Shown: one piece after another, positions 6,077-9,897 of the stretch
Position numbering within the stretch: position 1 is the first letter of the stretch
Layout of the letters: every line of letters starts with the position of its first letter
Assembly (NCBI GenBank): GCA_964563925.1
Contig: CAZLZD010000090.1
Span: 1 to 9,897 of the forward strand
Direction: 5' to 3'
Source of the DNA: JAUILA01 sp964563925
GTDB taxonomy: Bacteria > Bacteroidota > Bacteroidia > Cytophagales > Cyclobacteriaceae
Length of the DNA stretch: 9,897 nucleotides
Notes under the pieces: model-generated
What the model saw: only the letters and a program-made list of their open reading frames with translations
Database searches by the model: none
What the model was told of the DNA's origin: nothing
Translations under genes and position numbers: made by a program

Positions 6077-8269
6077 TCAGGGTAGAATAATGTCATCCCC
6101 ATACGATTTTGGTGCGGTTAGGGCCTGAAAGCGCGGATGGTCGAACAGCGGCTGCAGAAAAATGTCCCGGTGAAAATCCCAGTTATGAAACAACTGGCCT
6201 TCCTGCCTGGCATTCTCCAGCAGAGCCAGGGCTTGTTCATGATTTCCGGTAAGTGCTAATATCCTCGAACGCAAGTAGTCGGGGTGATACGCATACTCAT
6301 GCCTGCGCCAGCGGAGTGTGGGATCCCCTTCCAGAATTGTCTGCATCACGGCCAGGGCTTCCTGCCTGTTTCCCCGCTTAGCCTCCACCTGGGCCAGGTA
6401 CAGGCGCAGTTCCGAATTTCCCGGATCTTCAGCCAACAGGGTGTTGAGGTATTCATGGGCCAGTCCGTATTGTCCGGACAAATAATAGGCATCGGCGAGG
6501 TCAAAAAGAAATCCTTGTTTATCCGACCTGGTCGGTGTCATATAAGTCACCGCCTGACGGGCAAAATCAGCAGCCGTAACCGTATCACCGGTCAGCAGGA
6601 ATTCGTAGGCTGCGGCACAATAATTATCAGCCAGCAGCGAAAGGTTATCTCCTGAATAATGCCGGATGACCGCTTCCACTGTATCCGGCGGCATGTCCAG
6701 TTGGGCCATTTGGCTGATCTGGATCAGGGGTATGGCGGGAGTCTCAAGCTGTTCCGGAATATTCCGCGCGTATGCCAGGGCGCTGTCATATTCTCCCAGC
6801 AAAGCGAGTGACTCGGTGTAATTCCACGTATTAAAATATAACCAGACAAGGTGGGCATCCTCCGGAGCGGGGTTATGCAGTCCTGACAGAATCCGCAACG
6901 ATAATTCAGGATAAAACAGACTCTTGGCCAGGTGAGCGGCTTCCATGTTAAGGTAGTAATCCTCGGGATATTCCTTCAGGTTATCAAGTGTGACGGAAAG
7001 CGCTTTTTCATATTTTCTCTGATAGGTATAATGCAGTTCAAGGTATACTTTACGCTCGTAGTGAGTCATTTCCTCAATATTTCCGATCCTGGTAAGTAAT
7101 GAGTCACGCTCTTCCCGGGGAATGAACCACGATACAAATATCTGTGCCATGACGAAGTCAGGCTCCAGCCTGGCTGCTTTTTTGAAATATTCATAGGCCC
7201 CCGAGGGATAAAGTCCGTTTCTGAGCGCTTCAAGGCCTTTGATATAGTTGCGGTAAGATTCATACCCGGGAGGATCATATTTACCAAGTTTTATTTCCTC
7301 AAGATTGACGATAAGTCCGGCTACCTTCAGTCGCAAGGTTTCGATCACAGACATGACGCTGTCAGCGTCCCCCGAAATTTCCGGCAGGTGGTATACTGTT
7401 TCCTGAGAAAATGCATCGATAAACCGCGCATTGAAATAAATTTTACCCTGATTTAAAAAGTATGTCCCGGCCACCAGGTAACTGGCGTCGGTCACTTCAC
7501 GAAGGGTCGGCTTTCCATCCGGATCATCGGGCCGTATACCGGCTAGCCCGGCGTATTGCTTGATGGTAAAATAAGGTACCGTACGGACCCCCGGCAATTC
7601 ATCCAGTTTACCGGAAAGCCAGCTGCTGGTCATTTCCCCGATATCATTGAGCAGGCTGTCGCCTGTCTGGTTGCTGAAAGGGAGAATCCCTACCCGTCCG
7701 TTGTCCGGCATTATCAGGTCCGGGGCACCGTCTTTTGAGTAGTTGGAGATCAGGAAGAATGCAGTCAGCAGAAGCAGCGAAATCAGGGCAGGCACAGACA
7801 TTGTGTATCTCCGCCTTTTTGAGCCTGCTGCCCGGGCATTTAACGCCGGAATGACAAGCTCACCGAACTCCGGGAGTTCCGGAAGCTGGCAGAAGCTGCT
7901 CATCGACCGGCTGAACCGGGATTTATGCATGCCCTCCTGGCGGGACTTCCCTGGCGGGAGCCCGAATTCCTGGCTGAAGCACTTGCTGAAATAACCCGGA
8001 TCGTCAAATCCGACCCGGTAACCCACTGAGGATACGGGATCAGTCCCGCGCATGAGAAGTACAGCAGAACGGAGCAGGCGGATATACCTGATGAACCGGC
8101 CCGTGGAAAGTCCTGTATTCCTTTTTAATTTCCGGTGTGTTTGCTCGCGACTTAGCGAAAGGTCTGCAGACAGGTCAGAAACTGAATAGGCGGACTGGTC
8201 AAGTGATTCCAGCACACACCGGATGGCATGTCGTACAAAATGCGGATCCCTTGGGTTTGCAGATTTCAT
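6077..8269 (-). CDS. Membrane-anchored AraC-type regulator with TolB-N-like and TPR periplasmic domains
   Basis: The 730-residue product starts with an AraC/XylS double helix-turn-helix. The first half is about residues 28-72 (SVSDLSADLSLSREQTHRKL). The second is 78-110, with the hallmark VGFDDPGYFSKCFSQEFGLPP. A linker and KRRR (151-154) lead into one membrane segment (about 157-176), so the DNA-binding part is cytoplasmic and the rest periplasmic. Residues 190-325 (VGILPFSNQTGDSLLNDIGE...YLVAGTYFLNQGKIYFNARFID) resemble the TolB N-terminal-like domain of COG5616 proteins. Residues 336-690 hold TPR repeats, clearest at 337-370, 587-618, 621-650 and 664-690. The end LFDHPRFQAL resembles the end of other TolB-N/TPR proteins. 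It looks like a one-component membrane sensor in the style of CadC, but with an AraC-type head at the N-terminus. Likely targets are itself and neighbours such as the cupin gene; the signal is unknown. ATG 8269 begins just before the HTH. Confidence 0.9.
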   Translation of the reverse strand: MKSANPRDPHFVRHAIRCVLESLDQSAYSVSDLSADLSLSREQTHRKLKRNTGLSTGRFIRYIRLLRSAVLLMRGTDPVSSVGYRVGFDDPGYFSKCFSQEFGLPPGKSRQEGMHKSRFSRSMSSFCQLPELPEFGELVIPALNARAAGSKRRRYTMSVPALISLLLLTAFFLISNYSKDGAPDLIMPDNGRVGILPFSNQTGDSLLNDIGEMTSSWLSGKLDELPGVRTVPYFTIKQYAGLAGIRPDDPDGKPTLREVTDASYLVAGTYFLNQGKIYFNARFIDAFSQETVYHLPEISGDADSVMSVIETLRLKVAGLIVNLEEIKLGKYDPPGYESYRNYIKGLEALRNGLYPSGAYEYFKKAARLEPDFVMAQIFVSWFIPREERDSLLTRIGNIEEMTHYERKVYLELHYTYQRKYEKALSVTLDNLKEYPEDYYLNMEAAHLAKSLFYPELSLRILSGLHNPAPEDAHLVWLYFNTWNYTESLALLGEYDSALAYARNIPEQLETPAIPLIQISQMAQLDMPPDTVEAVIRHYSGDNLSLLADNYCAAAYEFLLTGDTVTAADFARQAVTYMTPTRSDKQGFLFDLADAYYLSGQYGLAHEYLNTLLAEDPGNSELRLYLAQVEAKRGNRQEALAVMQTILEGDPTLRWRRHEYAYHPDYLRSRILALTGNHEQALALLENARQEGQLFHNWDFHRDIFLQPLFDHPRFQALTAPKSYGDDIILP

Positions 8270-8286
8270 TACGACGGGTTAGCAGG

Positions 8287-8294
8287 AGAATATA
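8287..8294 (-). promoter_or_regulatory. Candidate -7 element (TATATTCT) for the AraC-type regulator gene
   Basis: On the minus strand TATATTCT lies 17 bases before the ATG at 8269, in the 57-bp gap after the DUF6090 gene. It shares the TATATT core with the elements at 1284-1291 and 1424-1431. If real, the regulator has its own transcript even though it could also be read from upstream. No -33 element is clear. Confidence 0.22.
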
Positions 8295-8326
8295 AGAAAA
8301 TTCATCCATTAAATCGAGGGGAGCCG

Positions 8327-9124
8327 TCAATAACCCTCTTTAACAATCTGGTCGATGAGCTTCTGTGTCTCCTCACGCAGCGCCGTGTATCTGTAACTCG
8401 TGTTGCGGTGAGCGATAAGCAGGCTGTTGTAAGCTTCCAGGATTGTCGGATTGGCGTAGACTTCTTCCAGTGTGATCTGAAATGGTGGTTCCTCGTAATC
8501 GGCAGGAACCGGATGCAGGTCCCGGTTATACAGAATGGAATCACCGCGTACCCAATCTGAAATGTAGGTGGTAAACAGGAACCAGTAATCCATTTCGCCG
8601 GACAGCAATTCCTGACCCCTCCTGTAATAAGTCTCCTCATAGCGCTGGATATCCCGGATATATCCATCCGCCATGTCCACATAGGCAATTATGGATTTAC
8701 GCAGGGAGTCGGAGGGAATAATATCAATATTTCCGGAGTTGATCAGGGACCGTGCGGTTCCCAGGGTCGGATTGTACCGCCTGTTACTCATGGGGGTGGA
8801 AAAATTTATTAAGGCGGTATCCAGGAGTGGTGTCCTTCTCCAATAGGAGAAAGTCACGCGCTGACTGGCTTTAGCCCTTACCAGGAAGAATTCTATCAAT
8901 TCTTCCAGCTCAACGTCGGTTTGGGTGAGGTCGGCCCGCAGCTGGCGGACAAATGCCTGTTGCTTGCGGTCAAGCGCTTTTTCGGTATTCCAGTTATTCA
9001 CCTGCAGGGCGATCAGGATACCAATAACCACCAGGATGATTTCACCGATCGCATAGAGTATGTATGCAGTAAACCGGTTCTTGCCGAGCAGCGATTTTCG
9101 GATTTTGCGGAAAATTGTGAGCAT
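8327..9124 (-). CDS. DUF6090-family membrane protein
   Basis: Starting from ATG 9124-9122 the product is 265 residues, MLTIFRKIRKSLLGKNRF onward. The basic N-terminus, one membrane segment (about 20-41, YILYAIGEIILVVIGILIALQV) and NWN (44-46) are the hallmark of DUF6090, a Bacteroidota family of unknown role often present in several copies per genome. A charged helical stretch (48-80) follows, then GTARSLINSGNIDIIPSDSLRKSIIAYVD (122-150), the same block as in the protein at 4804-5538. An upstream extension to TTG 9175 is possible in frame, but it would add 17 hydrophobic residues that family members lack, and TTG is a poor start, so 9124 is chosen. The gene lies 77 bases after the CPBP gene and 57 before the AraC-type regulator, same strand. 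No catalytic motif is visible; a scaffold or sensor role is only guesswork. Confidence 0.88.
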   Translation of the reverse strand: MLTIFRKIRKSLLGKNRFTAYILYAIGEIILVVIGILIALQVNNWNTEKALDRKQQAFVRQLRADLTQTDVELEELIEFFLVRAKASQRVTFSYWRRTPLLDTALINFSTPMSNRRYNPTLGTARSLINSGNIDIIPSDSLRKSIIAYVDMADGYIRDIQRYEETYYRRGQELLSGEMDYWFLFTTYISDWVRGDSILYNRDLHPVPADYEEPPFQITLEEVYANPTILEAYNSLLIAHRNTSYRYTALREETQKLIDQIVKEGY

Positions 9125-9201
9125 GAAATAGTTGAATGCCAGGGTAATACTAATTAAAATTCTCACACAAACCAATGTGTAGATGGGCAGACAGGACGAA
9201 A
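9125..9201 (-). other. Short intergenic gap with a weak hairpin between CPBP and DUF6090 genes
   Basis: ACACA (9165-9169) and TGTGT (9176-9180) could form a 5-bp stem with a 6-base loop. The stem is AT-rich and short, and although an ATTTT-containing stretch follows on the minus strand it is weak as a terminator. No clear promoter is seen. The two genes could be in one operon. Confidence 0.2.
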
Positions 9202-9897
9202 TTAAATTCTATAGAGATACCCGACTAATTCCATCAGCCAGGCCAGTCCGACATGAAGCATCACCCCGCCCCAGATGGTACGGGAATTAAGGGCAATGAC
9301 ACCCAGGATATAGCCGCCGAACAACGAGCTGACTGATTCGGTCAGGGGTTTGCCGAAATGTAGAAAGCAATACGTGGCAATCATGGGGAAGAGCACCCAG
9401 GGACCGAAGTACCTGGAGAATGCGAATACCAGGAATCCCCTGAAGAACATCTCCACCGAGATGAAGTCTACCCCGTACGCTGCCTCATACAGAAGTACAT
9501 TCAGCAGGGAGGGAAGTTCATGGCGCTGCGCGAAGGCTGGTCCGCCGACCTCCAGGTAGCGGGGATAATGTTCCTGGATATCCCGGAAGGCCCCGCCAAT
9601 GACGATAGCCAGTGCGGCAAACCCGAGCAGAATGAGGTAGGGACGCGGATCAAAGCGGCGGGCTTGCAACCCGTAAAACCGGTTTGGCTGCCGTCTGTCG
9701 GCCAGGAGGAACAGTAAAGCCAGCGGCAGGACAATGGTGATCAAACTGACCATCTTGCCCAGCACACGGGCCAGGTACCACGCATCCAGGGGTGACATCC
9801 CGGTCAGGATAGACTGGATATTCACCGAGCGGTCCAGGGCGAGTATGCTGAAGCCAGCCAGGAGCCGCCACCAGAATCCTCTTATCTTCCACCATTT
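9202..9897 (-). CDS. CPBP (CAAX protease-like) intramembrane protein, N-terminus beyond the window, catalytic residues altered
   Basis: The frame is open from the TAA at 9202-9204 to the right edge (231 residues visible). The GTG at 9825 is not taken as the start: in-frame residues before it (KWWKIRGFWWRLLAGFSILALDRSV) are charged then hydrophobic and look like a first membrane segment, so the true start is further right. Several more hydrophobic segments follow. The CPBP core is recognisable: YGVDFISVEMFFRGFLVFAFSRY (residues 141-163 of the visible chain), CFLHFGKP (177-184) and WGGVMLHVGLAWLMEL (209-224). The family's first motif EExxxR reads VEMFFR, with Val148 where the first Glu should be. 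The last motif HxxxN/D reads HVGLA, with Ala instead of Asn/Asp. H180 and H215 remain. Activity as a protease is therefore doubtful. CPBP proteins otherwise cleave prenylated or membrane proteins, or give bacteriocin immunity. Confidence 0.85.
   Translation of the reverse strand, partial: KWWKIRGFWWRLLAGFSILALDRSVNIQSILTGMSPLDAWYLARVLGKMVSLITIVLPLALLFLLADRRQPNRFYGLQARRFDPRPYLILLGFAALAIVIGGAFRDIQEHYPRYLEVGGPAFAQRHELPSLLNVLLYEAAYGVDFISVEMFFRGFLVFAFSRYFGPWVLFPMIATYCFLHFGKPLTESVSSLFGGYILGVIALNSRTIWGGVMLHVGLAWLMELVGYLYRI

Noticed and set aside
8302..8688. Minus-strand open frame of 128 codons in another frame of the DUF6090 gene
   Set aside because: It overlaps the DUF6090 coding frame, which has a clear family signature. 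This is an out-of-frame shadow.
8327..9175. DUF6090 gene starting at TTG 9175
   Set aside because: It would add 17 hydrophobic residues before the usual basic N-terminus. ATG 9124 matches the family.
9165..9180. Hairpin ACACA/TGTGT as a terminator between CPBP and DUF6090
   Set aside because: It is only five AT-rich base pairs with a poor T-run, too weak to call a terminator.
9202..9825. CPBP gene starting at GTG 9825
   Set aside because: The frame stays open to the right edge, and the residues before this GTG look like a membrane segment, so the gene most likely starts outside the window.
1..9897. CRISPR array, tRNA, rRNA, insertion sequence or phage attachment site
   Set aside because: No regularly spaced repeats, cloverleaf-like stretches, transposase motifs or terminal inverted repeats were seen. 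All long stretches are covered by coding frames.

Overview
The window looks like chromosomal DNA of a Bacteroidota bacterium with moderate G+C (about 50-55% by eye). Three things point there. The export signals end in FSQ or AQAQQ just before the mature part. None of the start codons has a convincing Shine-Dalgarno site. The gene families (DUF1593/Sde182-type secreted hydrolase, TolB-propeller/amidohydrolase fusion, DUF6090-like membrane proteins) are common in that phylum. A high-GC flavobacterium or a relative is plausible, but the genus cannot be decided from this sequence. I see no rRNA, tRNA, CRISPR array, insertion sequence or attachment site.

Layout. Left arm: a DUF1593 gene on the minus strand (1280 down to the left edge, so its C-terminus is missing) is divergent from a 1089-residue secreted TolB-propeller/amidohydrolase gene (1453-4722, plus). 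The 172-bp gap between them carries small GGAA/TTCC inverted repeats and candidate promoter elements. After a stem-loop (4729-4754) comes a small single-span membrane protein gene (4804-5538, plus). Right arm, all on the minus strand and read from the right edge: a CPBP-type membrane protein (9897 edge to 9202, N-terminus missing), a DUF6090-family membrane protein (9124-8327), a membrane-anchored AraC-type regulator with a periplasmic TolB-N/TPR part (8269-6077), and a secreted one-domain cupin (6005-5559). The two arms converge at 5538/5559 with only 20 bp between them.

How the genes may work together. The left arm encodes exported hydrolases, both with signal peptides, probably acting in the periplasm or on the outside. 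The right arm reads like an envelope-sensing unit: a membrane-spanning transcription factor next to small membrane proteins of unknown role and a secreted cupin. The most unusual points are the AraC-TM-TolB_N-TPR architecture, two distantly related DUF6090-like proteins on opposite sides of the convergent junction, and a CPBP protein that lacks two of the four expected catalytic residues. Joint function is inference only. No piece can be claimed from this sequence alone as a demonstrated new system.
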